Source: Prochlorococcus sp. AG-409-G20 (GTDB lineage Bacteria > Cyanobacteriota > Cyanobacteriia > PCC-6307 > Cyanobiaceae). Taken from it: DNA of 64,000 bases. Both the position numbers and the translations under genes were made by a program. The notes below the pieces were generated by a model. That model was not told the DNA's origin. It did no database searches and was given only the letters and a program-made list of their open reading frames with translations. How positions within the stretch are numbered: the first letter of the stretch is position 1; every line of letters begins with the position of its first letter. Shown here piece by piece: positions 4,932-13,441 of the stretch. The DNA is taken from NCBI GenBank assembly GCA_003215775.1, contig QCJW01000009.1:1-64000 (forward strand), given 5' to 3'.

Positions 4932-5161
4932 CCTTCTATTAAAGGTCTAAAAAGTTTTTTATCATTATGCCTTGACTTTTAGCAAACACTAAAAAAGAAA
5001 CATGAACCAGGTCACGACTACTTAGATCAATTTCATCCAAACCATTGGAGATTTATTGATCATTGGTGTTGTTACTTGTCATGTCGCAAGGTCGAATTCT
5101 ACTAGGCCGACTAATATCTCATGAATGGTTCATATCCCAACTACACAAAAGTATTATCAAA

Positions 5162-5497
5162 ATGGGCTCTTCAGTATTACCCGTCAAGGCAAGAATCAAA
5201 TTACTTGTCGAATCTCTTGATGGTGATGCAAACACTAATGAGAAGTTATCTCAATGCAAGAGTTCAGATGCAATGTTAGATATTCTTCTTGATGTCTCAT
5301 CTCAGCAAGAACTCAACCTTACTAGAGATGACCTTATGAAGAATCCACCAATCAGAGATTGGGTTTGGTGGAAGAACAAAGAAGCTTTGGTCAATTTGGG
5401 GGATGACAATCTTCGTTATCAGGGAGACAGCTCAGGTAAAACACGTTGGGATTCCTGGACTATTAGCTTCTTTAAGTTTGTACGAATATGGCGTTGA
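5162..5497 (+). CDS. Nif11-like small protein
   Basis: From MGSSVLPVKARIKLLVESLD the frame gives 111 residues; an upstream start at 5063 would add a hydrophobic lead that looks spurious. Residues 8-45 resemble the Nif11 helix-turn-helix-like domain (a long helix, NEKLSQCKSSDAMLDILLD, then LTRDDL). Picocyanobacteria use Nif11 domains in lanthipeptide leaders, but here there is no double-glycine cleavage site and no cysteine-rich core. Instead the protein ends in a tryptophan-rich part (DWVWWKNKEALV, RWDSWTISFFKF). It is thus unlikely to be a peptide precursor. The function is unknown and the domain call is tentative. Confidence 0.45.
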   Translation: MGSSVLPVKARIKLLVESLDGDANTNEKLSQCKSSDAMLDILLDVSSQQELNLTRDDLMKNPPIRDWVWWKNKEALVNLGDDNLRYQGDSSGKTRWDSWTISFFKFVRIWR

Positions 5498-5816
5498 ATA
5501 AATAATTCGTAATTTACTTAGAAAGCACTTGTTCACAAGTTCGAATTATGACTATACCTATTGACTGTTTGGTGAGCTTGTTTTTCAAAAGGAATTATCC
5601 GATTAATAACAATAGAGTTGTGATTGAGTCAGTTAGCATCTAAAGCCGGCTTTTAATTGAAGGCTCTCCAGAGCTAAGAGTTTAAAAATCCATTAGTCTC
5701 AATTTCTCTTTGAGCTCAACTGTTATCAAGAGACTTTTCAGCATCACTTGTTGAGATTTTTGGTAAAGAACTTATATGAGATTGTCATGAGAACGAAGCA
5801 GCAATAGTCTACTTCT
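5498..5816. other. Non-coding stretch
   Basis: I see no gene in this stretch. It contains a short palindrome (GCTCTCCAGAGC, about 5663) near an AAAGCCGGCTTTT hairpin that may end the Nif11-like transcript, and otherwise A+T-rich sequence. Confidence 0.4.
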
Positions 5817-5993
5817 TCAATCTCTTCTTAATGTCTTGTTCTCCCAATAGCTCTTCGCTGAATCAATCATTTTGATTATCTCACTATCAGGACAGCCTGT
5901 TTGCTTTTGCAGAAAGGCACACTGTGAATTGATGTCCCTCCAGATTTCTCTGATCTCTACAAACTGCTCATCAGTAAAGCGAAAGTCACTCAT
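5817..5993 (-). CDS. Hypothetical 58-residue protein
   Basis: The start is put at MSDFRFTDEQFVEIREIWRD because the six codons before it read like leader sequence. The protein is helical and charged, with two cysteines (QCAFLQKQTGC) and a basic end (KTLRRD). It has no signal peptide or membrane segment. It stands alone between non-coding stretches. No family is recognised. Confidence 0.45.
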   Translation of the reverse strand: MSDFRFTDEQFVEIREIWRDINSQCAFLQKQTGCPDSEIIKMIDSAKSYWENKTLRRD

Positions 5994-6610
5994 TAGAATA
6001 TAGCCAAACAAGCTACATGCTAAAGAGGAAGCCTATTTCGGCATTCTGCCTTCAACTCGATCTATATAAGCTAATAATTTTTGACGTATTTTATTCTTTT
6101 GTCAATGGCACGAAGAGTGCGTGTAAGTTCAAACCTGCGAATACTGCGCAAGAGGCACATAAAAGTATCAGCAATCGGTTTATTGAGAAACATGGCTAAA
6201 ATCTAATAGAATTAAAAGCTACAAACCTTAGGTAAACGTAAACCAAACTACCTATATGATTTGATCGACCTGCTTTCTACTCAACCAACTCTCTTCTTAA
6301 ATCCCTCTCCTGACAGCAATAACTAAGGCTCCTAAAAGAAACTACCCACTCCCGCAACAGAACTAAGTATTATCAATAAACTCCAACCAGACAAAGAAAT
6401 ACCTTAAAGAGCCCTATAAATAGGTCTATTACTCTATTAAAAGACCGAACCCATTAAAAAACGCCCTTGAATAAAACGGACTCTAAAAAACGTGAGCATC
6501 TTCTAAAAAGCTGGTCACGAGTTAATGACTACTTAAAGTCTTGACATCTAAGACTATTTCTCCTTAGTCGATAATAAAGAAGAGGTCGATAAGGCCTCAG
6601 CTATAGGGCC
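5994..6610. other. Long stretch without a supported gene
   Basis: A 60-codon plus frame at 6017-6199 lacks protein-like features. On the minus strand around 6320-6400 there is a hydrophobic frame (GWSLLIILSSVAGVGSFF) with no start codon, followed one frame away by GALVIAVRRGI, which could be a decayed single-pass membrane micro-gene. The last 60 bases hold the leader of the SelO gene. Confidence 0.4.
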
Positions 6611-8359
6611 ATGCCCAGGAAGCTCAAACCTTATAAAAATCTAATGATTGGCCACATGCCAAGCACCAAAAACGCCTTCGAGTCACCAACAACAAAAACT
6701 TTCGCTGAGTTTTCACAACTGGCTGACTATTCTCTCATGGATTCACTCCAAGCAGATCCTCAGGCTACTAGTGATGGCCACGATCACCTCCCTCGACAGG
6801 TGTTCTCAGGTCATTACGTACCCGTAACACCAACTCCTATTCCAGCAGCTGAATACATCTCGCACAGCAAAGACTTATTCAACGAACTAGGACTAAGCGA
6901 TGAGCTTGCTCAAGACGAACAGTTCCGCCGTCTGTTTTCGGGCGACATTGCCGTGGCGCTTGAGCCAATGCGTCCTACTGGTTGGGCAACCGGTTATGCC
7001 TTGTCGATCTATGGCACTGAATATATACAGCAATGTCCATTTGGAACAGGCAACGGATACGGTGATGGTAGAGCTATCTCAGTGTTCGAAGGACTCTTTA
7101 ATGGAAGACGCTGGGAGATGCAGCTGAAAGGAGGAGGCCCGACACCTTTCTGTCGAGGAGCCGATGGACGTGCTGTACTTCGTTCAAGCGTGCGCGAGTT
7201 TCTTGCTCAGGAATACATGCATGCTCTGGGAGTTCCTACCTCACGATCATTGACACTGTATGTGTCCCATTCCGAGAAAGTGCGTAGACCCTGGTACAGC
7301 AAGGACTCCAGATCTTTCGATCCCGATATTCTGGTAGACAGCCCTATAGCGATCACAACACGTGTTGCGCCTTCGTTTATACGTGTGGGCCAGCTTGAGC
7401 TCTTTGCTCGTCGTGCACGCAGCAATGCGAATCAGACTGCGCTGAACGAACTACAAATGATAGTGAAGCACCTTATCGAACGGAACTATAAATTCATGAT
7501 TAATCCGAGTCTTAACTTCGCCGATCAAGTTGTCGAGATGGCATATTTATTCCGCGGACGTCTCACATCACTAGTAGCGAACTGGATACGAGTTGGCTAC
7601 TGTCAAGGAAATTTCAACAGTGACAATTGCGCCGCAGGCGGCTTTACCCTCGACTACGGCCCCTTCGGATTCTGCGAACTATTCGATCCAAGATTTCAGC
7701 CTTGGACAGCAGGCGGCAACCATTTCTCATTCTTCAACCAACCGGTTGCTGCCGAAGCCAATTATCAAATGTTCTGGTCAGCCATCCGACCTCTACTCAT
7801 CGACAACACTGATGCGCTGGCAAGGTTAGATCAAATTCGCGAAGGATTTGCTGAGGCTATGAGTAAAGAGGTCGAAGCCATGTGGGTAAAGAAGCTCGGC
7901 CTGATCAACTACGACACAACTCTAGTGAAGGAACTAATTCAGCTCATGACCCTTTCCAAGGTTGACTACACGATCTTTTTCCGAAAGCTATCTGAAATTC
8001 CTAATCAAATAACAGCGTTGAAAGAGAGCTTCTACTTGGACAGCTCAGAACAGGTTGACGCACAGTGGAGTTGCTGGCTAAAGCGCTGGCGGAGTCACAT
8101 CATGAGTTCGGGCGACCTGAAAAAAATATCCTCAGCAATGAAAGGCATCAACCCCAAGTACACCTGGCGAGAATGGTTGATCGCACCCTCTTACGAGTTG
8201 GCTGAGCATGGAGAATATGATCTCATCAAACAGTTACAAGATGTATTAAGTAATCCATACGACGAGCAATCATTTGAGGTGGAAACAAATTTCAACCGTT
8301 TGATGCCGGAGAAATTCTTCAATACTGGGGGCATATCCCATTACAGCTGTTCATCCTGA
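6611..8359 (+). CDS. selO: SelO/YdiU family protein adenylyltransferase
   Basis: This 582-residue pseudokinase-fold enzyme would transfer AMP from ATP to Ser, Thr or Tyr of target proteins; known SelO proteins act in redox stress. Visible signatures are [20 protein letters not shown] with the catalytic-loop lysine, [19 protein letters not shown], the metal-binding NSDN and LDYGPFGF motifs, and a C-terminal cysteine two from the end (YSCSS), the position of selenocysteine in animal SelO. The length is slightly above bacterial homologues, and the N-terminal 40 residues are divergent. The gene is locally richer in G+C than its surroundings (34 of 60 bases in 7141-7200), which hints at a transferred gene. 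It is isolated, without an operon partner. Confidence 0.9.
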   Translation: MPRKLKPYKNLMIGHMPSTKNAFESPTTKTFAEFSQLADYSLMDSLQADPQATSDGHDHLPRQVFSGHYVPVTPTPIPAAEYISHSKDLFNELGLSDELAQDEQFRRLFSGDIAVALEPMRPTGWATGYALSIYGTEYIQQCPFGTGNGYGDGRAISVFEGLFNGRRWEMQLKGGGPTPFCRGADGRAVLRSSVREFLAQEYMHALGVPTSRSLTLYVSHSEKVRRPWYSKDSRSFDPDILVDSPIAITTRVAPSFIRVGQLELFARRARSNANQTALNELQMIVKHLIERNYKFMINPSLNFADQVVEMAYLFRGRLTSLVANWIRVGYCQGNFNSDNCAAGGFTLDYGPFGFCELFDPRFQPWTAGGNHFSFFNQPVAAEANYQMFWSAIRPLLIDNTDALARLDQIREGFAEAMSKEVEAMWVKKLGLINYDTTLVKELIQLMTLSKVDYTIFFRKLSEIPNQITALKESFYLDSSEQVDAQWSCWLKRWRSHIMSSGDLKKISSAMKGINPKYTWREWLIAPSYELAEHGEYDLIKQLQDVLSNPYDEQSFEVETNFNRLMPEKFFNTGGISHYSCSS

Positions 8360-8629
8360 CAGGACAAAACCTCTTCAAAATCTGTAGACAAGGAGTCTCG
8401 ACTATCCTAGAGGATTCAAATTAACCAAGATTGTTTTACGAAAAGGAGCCTAAATAGTTACCAATGCACATCCACCACAATTACAGAACTCCATTACCAA
8501 ACAAAAGTAATTTTCAGCAATTCTGTACGTGAATCTACTTATAAAATTTTTTAGTGCAGGCAACTGGAGATTTGCGGCAAAAAAAACTATACGTCAACAA
8601 AATATCTATATTAATGCTCAAAAGTATTT

Positions 8630-8920
8630 TCAGAGCTTTTCTCCAAGGGCCACGCCATACCGCCCTTTCAAGACAGATGAAATAACATTAATATTCCTGT
8701 TAGGTCTAGGATTCTGCAATTTCTGAATAAATGTAGAAAATGCTACAACCAAAGGAGCCGTAAATGCCAAAGCGGTTACTAGCGCACATATTTGAGTTGG
8801 CTTTATCAGTGAAATTCTTACTAAAGGTTCTCCACATTGACGACAAACGATCACACCATTACATGAATCTTTATGGATTTGATAGCTAGGCGAACAATAT
8901 GGGCAATAGTATCTGGCCAT
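8630..8920 (-). CDS. Zinc-ribbon membrane protein, picocyanobacterial
   Basis: The start is taken at MARYYCPYCSPSYQ; a TTG 15 codons earlier is possible. Two cysteine pairs (CPYC and CRQC, about 20 residues apart) form a zinc ribbon at residues 6-30. After the linker PLVRISLIKPTQ comes one membrane segment (ALVTALAFTAPLVVAF), then a basic tail. The same layout is familiar from marine Synechococcus and Prochlorococcus hypothetical proteins. The tail here is about 30 residues longer than the part I recognise. The function is unknown. Confidence 0.65.
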   Translation of the reverse strand: MARYYCPYCSPSYQIHKDSCNGVIVCRQCGEPLVRISLIKPTQICALVTALAFTAPLVVAFSTFIQKLQNPRPNRNINVISSVLKGRYGVALGEKL

Positions 8921-9202
8921 CCTTTGATCTTTTTTTATTACTTGTCTAGGCAGCTTAAGATCCAACTATTTAGAACAAGTAGTTTGCAGGATTAATTTCT
9001 TTCAAGTTGACACAATTTTAAAGGCATAGCAAGATAGGTTCTGAAGAAAACTTACAAGCAACTAAAGAATGTATAATTCTTACTTAGCTATAAGCCATTT
9101 TTGGCAAAAGATTATCAATTAAGTAATTCATTTAGAATGATCTAACTCTCAGGACAATATTTACCTTTGCATAGCAGCAAGTCCTACTGCTAAGAATTCT
9201 TA

Positions 9203-9361
9203 TCACTTCTTTTTAGCAGATTCTGTTTTCTCAATATTCTCATTAGGAACTTCTTTATTGGCTTCTTCCTTTGAATATTGACAGTCACCACCACCCCATG
9301 CGAAAGCAGGTCCTGTAGCAATAGATAGCGCAAATAACAAAGGAAGGATTTTTTTCATCAT
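9203..9361 (-). CDS. Secreted 52-residue protein
   Basis: Tandem ATGs start MMKKILPLLFALSIATGPAF, a classic signal peptide with cleavage after AFA. The mature part is about 30 residues: WGGGDCQYSKEEAN followed by a glutamate- and lysine-rich tail. One cysteine is present. It was too short for routine gene calling. It is divergent from the DUF3721 lipoprotein at 9508 with a palindromic site between them, so shared regulation is possible. The function is unknown. Confidence 0.65.
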   Translation of the reverse strand: MMKKILPLLFALSIATGPAFAWGGGDCQYSKEEANKEVPNENIEKTESAKKK

Positions 9362-9442
9362 AAATAAATGCCTGACTTATCTTAAACTAATTTTAGTCTA
9401 ATCTAGTTTTCTTTTCATCATAATGGCAATAGAGAATCATGA

Positions 9443-9466
9443 GATACTACAATACATTGCAGTATC
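9443..9466. promoter_or_regulatory. 24-base palindromic operator candidate
   Basis: GATACT-a-CAAT-ac-ATTG-c-AGTATC is a near-perfect palindrome; only one inner base pair and the centre deviate. It overlaps a -35-like TTGCAG (9457-9462), which sits 17 bases before a -10-like TAGATT (9480-9485), and the DUF3721 lipoprotein starts at 9508. An 11-2-11 palindrome on a promoter suggests a dimeric repressor; ArsR/SmtB-type metal sensors use such sites, and the downstream protein is His-rich. The regulator itself is not in the window. Confidence 0.5.
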
Positions 9467-9507
9467 AGACAATTCAGAATAGATTCTAAAAGATAAAAGA
9501 CAACTAA

Positions 9508-9771
9508 ATGCTCCAAATCCAAAAAAATCTTTCAACTTTCGTTTTAATTGCTGCTTCCTTTTCTTTAATTGGATGTTCTTCATCTTCAAAAGAGGATGGA
9601 ACCCCAGCTCTTTTCAACACCAAGGCTGAAGCTGAGCAGGCAGCGAAGAATTTCAACTGCACTGGTGCTCACGCAATGGGCGGCAAATGGATGCCTTGTA
9701 AAAGTCACAAAATTCATGAAAATCACCAGAACTATTCTGACAGTAGAGATCATCATCATCACAACCACTAA
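9508..9771 (+). CDS. DUF3721 lipoprotein with His-rich tail
   Basis: Residues 1-23 form a lipoprotein signal ending in the lipobox LIGC. The mature protein holds a DUF3721 unit at about residues 37-64 (NTKAEAEQAAKNFNCTGAH, MGGKWMPC), with the two family cysteines and the KWMPC end. A histidine-rich tail follows (SRDHHHHNH), able to bind metal. It would sit in a membrane leaflet facing the periplasm. It heads a plus-strand cluster with two decapeptide-repeat proteins, the next starting 16 bases downstream. A palindromic site overlaps its promoter. DUF3721 has no established function; metal handling is an inference. Confidence 0.8.
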   Translation: MLQIQKNLSTFVLIAASFSLIGCSSSSKEDGTPALFNTKAEAEQAAKNFNCTGAHAMGGKWMPCKSHKIHENHQNYSDSRDHHHHNH

Positions 9772-9787
9772 GTAGTCTTAGATCACA

Positions 9788-10225
9788 ATGATAGAAAGCC
9801 CTGATCAACAAAAAGCCGAAGGTCCCGCGCATTGCGGGAGCAAGCCAAAAAAAATCGCAATCGGAATAGCCCCACTTGGCATAATATCTATTGGGATAGT
9901 TCCTATGGGTATCATCACCATTGGCATAGTCCCAATGGGAGTTGTCTCTCTTGGAGTTGTAGCAATGGGAGTTGTCAACGCCTCAATTGTAGGCATGGGA
10001 ATATTTTCTGCAGGAATAACTACGATGGGACTCAAAGTGTGGAGTCCAGAAAGTTCTGCTCTTTACCAAACAATTGACAAAACAGGCCATTCATCCATAA
10101 AGAACATTTATGCCTACCCCACAAGATCTCAGGCTGAAAATGAGGCTAAAAAGCTTGGCTGCTTAGGAGTTCATAAAATGGGAACACTTTGGATGCCATG
10201 CGCTACTCATGGCACAACTCAATAA
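9788..10225 (+). CDS. Decapeptide-repeat protein fused to DUF3721
   Basis: This 145-residue protein has about six tandem 10-residue repeats at residues 23-82 of the form IGIxPMGIIS (for example IGIVPMGIIT, LGVVAMGVVN). It then has a linker and a C-terminal DUF3721 unit (SQAENEAKKLGCLGVHKMG, LWMPC). The repeats are glycine- and methionine-spaced and strongly hydrophobic; they could form a beta-solenoid or a membrane-embedded array. There is no clear signal peptide. The DUF3721 domain is shared with the lipoprotein just upstream, and the repeat with the protein just downstream, so this gene links the two. Confidence 0.75.
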   Translation: MIESPDQQKAEGPAHCGSKPKKIAIGIAPLGIISIGIVPMGIITIGIVPMGVVSLGVVAMGVVNASIVGMGIFSAGITTMGLKVWSPESSALYQTIDKTGHSSIKNIYAYPTRSQAENEAKKLGCLGVHKMGTLWMPCATHGTTQ

Positions 10226-10253
10226 TTCCCCAACTTCATAACAATTAACACCT

Positions 10254-10508
10254 TTGGCTTTTAATCCTCCAACAACAGAAACTTCGCCAATCAACAAAAT
10301 TATCAATGACAAGACCAAATTAGTTTCTATTGGCATCGCGCCTCGTGGAATTATAGCCATTGGCCTACTTCCTATGGGAGTTGTTGCAATTGGAGCAGTC
10401 TCTATGGGGATTTTCACAGTAGGGGCAGTCGGAATGGGGTTAATCAATGCTTGTTTAGTTGGCTGTGGATTAATTGTTTACGGAATTCAGGTAATGGGTA
10501 TTAATTAA
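10254..10508 (+). CDS. Decapeptide-repeat protein without DUF3721
   Basis: The frame starts at a TTG (MAFNPPTTETSP); no better start is visible. After a 23-residue polar lead come six 10-residue repeats (IGIAPRGIIA, IGLLPMGVVA, IGAVSMGIFT and so on), ending in YGIQVMGIN. It is a paralogue of the repeat half of the upstream protein and probably arose from it by duplication and loss of the DUF3721 end. It lies 28 bases downstream in the same direction and is likely co-transcribed. Confidence 0.65.
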   Translation: MAFNPPTTETSPINKIINDKTKLVSIGIAPRGIIAIGLLPMGVVAIGAVSMGIFTVGAVGMGLINACLVGCGLIVYGIQVMGIN

Positions 10509-10714
10509 AAAATACACCAAGTCAATGACCAGCAATCTCTATAGAAGTCTCGCAACTAGAGTTTTCCAATTAAAACCGCGCAAGTTAAATAACTAATTCT
10601 TTTATATTCCCGAGAGCCAGCCCCTATCTCTCAAAAATACTAAGAACATAAAAATTTAAAAGCCAGTGAGAGGAATTGCACCTCTCATTCCGCTACAACG
10701 GTCTGACTGAAAGC

Positions 10715-11221
10715 CTACTTAACTACTGAAGCAGTAGTTTTTGTAGCTTTCCTACGTTTTGCAGGCCTTCCAACTGCCTTAGCCTTAGGTGCAGCCTTAG
10801 CAGCCAAAGAAACTGTCGTAGACTTCTTTGCAACTGCTTTCTTGACAGCAGTTTTTTTCAATGCTGCTTTCTTAGTAGATACTTTTGTGGATTTTGCTCT
10901 CTTCTTAGGAGCAGCTTTGGCGACAGCTTTACCTTTACGAGTGCGATGAGACAAAACAAGGGCCCACTCTTCCGCCGATATGTTCGCAGGCTTGTTGCCA
11001 TGCACCTCAGAAACCTTTGCAGCCTTCTCTATATCCTTTATAAGGTTTTTCCAAGAAGCTGCATAACGCTTGTCTGACTGGGACTTTGCTCCGCTTTCAA
11101 CAAGGGATTCAACAACGCCCTGTGCCGTAATTTTCTTACGACGACGATTGAAGATCTCCTTTTGCAATTGAGCGATCATGGCATCTGCCTTTGCGCTCAC
11201 TTTGATCGTTAGATTAGCCAT
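10715..11221 (-). CDS. RHH-like protein with histone-H1-like tail
   Basis: The first 50 residues (MANLTIKVSAKADAMIAQLQ, then RRRKKITAQGVVESLVESG) resemble a ribbon-helix-helix DNA-binding unit. A middle part (EEWALVLSHR) follows, then about 75 residues rich in lysine and alanine (AKSTKVSTKKAALKKTAVKK and similar) like eukaryotic H1 tails and bacterial HctB-type proteins. The tail predicts non-specific DNA or RNA binding. It is a nucleoid-protein candidate in an island, and is transcribed alone. A hairpin (GAGAGG/CCTCTC, about 10670-10688) just after the stop may end the transcript. Confidence 0.7.
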   Translation of the reverse strand: MANLTIKVSAKADAMIAQLQKEIFNRRRKKITAQGVVESLVESGAKSQSDKRYAASWKNLIKDIEKAAKVSEVHGNKPANISAEEWALVLSHRTRKGKAVAKAAPKKRAKSTKVSTKKAALKKTAVKKAVAKKSTTVSLAAKAAPKAKAVGRPAKRRKATKTTASVVK

Positions 11222-11697
11222 CTAAAATAATTGCCTACATACTTACATCTACCACATTTATGGCATAGCAATCAAATAAATCATCATGAAGTTATTCCTC
11301 AAGTCTTGATTTAGTAAACACCTCCAACCCCATACAACATCCCACACAAATCAATGCGTAAGGTAAGACGGTCGACTATTGCAGAGATATCTACGAGATA
11401 GCTCCTACACATTTTTCCTTAATTCTTCTCTTGACTGCATTTAGCACAAAGTCAACTTCTTTGTTACTTCTTGATCAACCATTAGGCAACCCTTTCCTTC
11501 TTCTCAAACAAATCATTTTAAAACGAGTTGAACATCTTGAGATCTCTGCCTGATTTCAGTACTTTTCTTGTCAATCACATCGCATCTATCCTCTCCTTTT
11601 CAGCTAGCTGGACGTCTATGACTTTCATATCCCCATAGGAAAACCAATCAACTCTAGTTTTATTGAATTAACGACCCTAAAATTGCGAATCTACTCA
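11222..11697. other. Long non-coding stretch before the cupin gene
   Basis: I find no coding frame with protein-like composition on either strand. The left end should hold the promoter of the H1-like gene. The right end runs into the structured element at 11698-11757. Nothing else is recognisable. Confidence 0.4.
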
Positions 11698-11757
11698 TGT
11701 TTTGGGTTTGCATAGAAGGAGATGCATGTGACTCATCTAGGAGGCATTCCCAAAACA
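11698..11757 (+). ncRNA. Structured leader or small RNA candidate
   Basis: TGTTTTGGG (11698-11706) pairs perfectly with CCCAAAACA (11749-11757), a 9-bp closing stem. Inside, TGCAT (11709-11713) pairs with ATGCA (11722-11726) around AGAAGGAG. The loop side also holds an AGGAGG-like sequence. The cupin lipoprotein starts 44 bases downstream. This could be a 5' regulatory element or a separate small RNA; no T-run follows, so it is not a terminator. No riboswitch class is recognised. Confidence 0.35.
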
Positions 11758-11800
11758 GATATTCAGCTGATACGGTCTAGGTCTACATACATACTTTCTT

Positions 11801-12244
11801 ATGCGACATTTTTTACTCTTTGCGCTTACTGCTGGAATAGCTCTGCCAATGGCTGCCTGTAATGCAAAAAGGGAAACATCTACAAGTGTTGAGCCTGTAA
11901 TTATTGAAAACATCTTAACTTCTACAAAATCATGGAATGGAGATTCATATAAGTACCCACGAGGTAAAGCACAATTAACACTTCAACGGATAACAGCACA
12001 GCCTGGTTTCAAAACACCTCTGCATTATCATGCTCAACCTGGAATTGCTTATGTAGTCACGGGAGACCTTTCCTGTACAACTATTGATGGTAAAGCACTA
12101 ACTGTAGGTCCTGGAGAAAGCTTCGCTACTCCTCAAAACACTGTTCATCACTGTGAAGTTGTAGGCAAAGAAAGTGCAGTAATCTTTGTCGCCTCATCAG
12201 GAGTCAAAGGGGAAAAAGTAACTATTCCTTATCAAACCAAATAG
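11801..12244 (+). CDS. Cupin-domain lipoprotein
   Basis: Residues 1-20 are a lipoprotein signal ending in the lipobox MAAC. The mature part is a single cupin barrel: motif 1 is GFKTPLHYHAQPGIAYVVTG with the two metal histidines, and motif 2 is PGESFATPQNTVHHCEVVG with a further histidine. The Glu of motif 1 is replaced (AQPG). Metal-bound cupins have very diverse roles (isomerases, dioxygenases, sensors), so the substrate is unknown. The protein would be anchored in the membrane facing the periplasm. It is monocistronic, with a structured leader at 11698-11757. Confidence 0.75.
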   Translation: MRHFLLFALTAGIALPMAACNAKRETSTSVEPVIIENILTSTKSWNGDSYKYPRGKAQLTLQRITAQPGFKTPLHYHAQPGIAYVVTGDLSCTTIDGKALTVGPGESFATPQNTVHHCEVVGKESAVIFVASSGVKGEKVTIPYQTK

Positions 12245-12414
12245 CTCCTTCTCCAACAAAAATTATCAACACTATCACCTAATTTTAACAAGTACCTCAT
12301 TTTAATACAGCTAGATTGCTAGTACATGAATCAATAGTGATCTCGTAAACAAGCTCTCAAAATGTTAAGAGCTAAATCCAAAATAAAAGATCAACATGCG
12401 CACTTAACTATTGG

Positions 12415-13053
12415 TTAAAATAAAGTCATTTGAGAAAAAAAAGTTTGGCCAATTGGCTCTGCTATCCATTCATCCGGACTCCATCCACTCAACATTACTT
12501 GTAATTCCCTCAGCTGAAATTCGTCTTTCTGTGGAGCTATCCAATCCTCTTCCAACCCATTGGGAATAATTACCGGCATTCGATTATGGAGGGGCTTCAC
12601 TAACATATTTGGCTCAGTTGTTAATACACAACAAGTTTCAAGTTCACTGCCTTCATGACTCATCCATCTATTCCAAATACCAGCAAGCCAAAACGGTTGC
12701 AAATCCTTTCTTCTTATGCGATGACCTTTTTCAAAAAATCCACTGGCAGGCAAAACACATCTTTTATGCCTCCAACTTCCTTTGAATAATTTCTTTTCTC
12801 CAATTGTTTCAGACCTTGCATTAAAAGGTCTTGGCAATGAACAATCAAATGGATCTTTAGTCCACTCAGAGATAAATCCCCAAAGCATTAAAGCAGTAGA
12901 TACCTTACCTTCATCCTTAAGAACAAGAACAGGATCTGCTGGCCTAATTACTCTCTGCTCTGAATACTTCTCTTCAAGTCCCTTAGGAAAATCTTTTTTT
13001 AGAATTGGTGGCAGGTTTACAAATTCGGTTGTTAACTCATATCGCCCACACAT
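12415..13053 (-). CDS. SRAP/HMCES family abasic-site crosslinking protein
   Basis: The start is ATG 13053, two codons inside the longest frame, because the family needs Cys at position 2 after Met removal (MCGRYEL). This cysteine crosslinks to abasic sites in single-stranded DNA and shields them. Other key residues are visible: NARSETI, the glutamate of ASGFFEKG, and the histidine of LHNRMPVI. The length of 212 is usual. In bacteria the gene (yedK) is often near SOS genes, and here umuD and umuC lie 1-3 kb away. The gene is probably monocistronic, and I see no LexA box in front of it. Confidence 0.88.
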   Translation of the reverse strand: MCGRYELTTEFVNLPPILKKDFPKGLEEKYSEQRVIRPADPVLVLKDEGKVSTALMLWGFISEWTKDPFDCSLPRPFNARSETIGEKKLFKGSWRHKRCVLPASGFFEKGHRIRRKDLQPFWLAGIWNRWMSHEGSELETCCVLTTEPNMLVKPLHNRMPVIIPNGLEEDWIAPQKDEFQLRELQVMLSGWSPDEWIAEPIGQTFFSQMTLF

Positions 13054-13086
13054 AAGCAAATCAGCAATCTAATCGCAATTGCTTCA

Positions 13087-13248
13087 TTAGTTTATCTCTT
13101 TAATCAATTGGCTAACTTCTACAGGAGTACTGGGAACACATTCAGTGGGATAAGAAATTGCATTCTTTGTTGCAATCCCTAGTCCGATTGATACTAATAT
13201 AATAACAAATATCCACTTAGACCTTTCACTAGTCAACAGATGGTTCAT
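13087..13248 (-). CDS. Small single-pass membrane protein
   Basis: From MNHLLTSERSKWIFVIILVS the frame encodes 53 residues with a basic N-terminus, one membrane segment (about residues 11-27) and a short polar end with a single cysteine (ECVPSTPVEVSQL). An upstream ATG at 13290 would add 14 residues; neither start has a clear ribosome site. It could be a membrane micro-protein or an uncleaved signal-anchor. It lies between the SRAP gene and an unrelated pair; the family is not recognised. Confidence 0.45.
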   Translation of the reverse strand: MNHLLTSERSKWIFVIILVSIGLGIATKNAISYPTECVPSTPVEVSQLIKEIN

Positions 13249-13441
13249 GAGAGAATAACAACTTCTACCTAATTTAACCGAACAATTCATGAGAACCTAT
13301 TAAAATTCCATATTTATTTCGACTACTAGACATTAATCAATAACAAAATTATCTACTTACAAGAGTTATTTTCTTACATGGCTTTTCTCTAACTGTCCAT
13401 CAACCCATTGTCTTTCCTCTCGGAGAAAATCATACTCACCA

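Noticed and set aside
5063-5161. N-terminal extension of the Nif11-like gene
   Set aside because: It reads as a hydrophobic and basic lead not resembling Nif11 proteins; the internal ATG gives a better protein.
6017-6199. 60-codon plus-strand frame
   Set aside because: It has no ribosome site, no protein-like features and no operon partner.
6320-6400. Hydrophobic frame GWSLLIILSSVAGVGSFF with a second frame GALVIAVRRGI (minus strand)
   Set aside because: There is no start codon and a frame change is needed; it is at most a remnant of a single-pass membrane micro-gene.
10662-10712. tRNA-like hairpin with a T-arm-like loop (minus strand)
   Set aside because: The loop TGCAATT between GAGAGG and CCTCTC looks like a T arm, but no 5-7-5 anticodon arm or acceptor partner can be placed; it is more likely a transcript-end hairpin.
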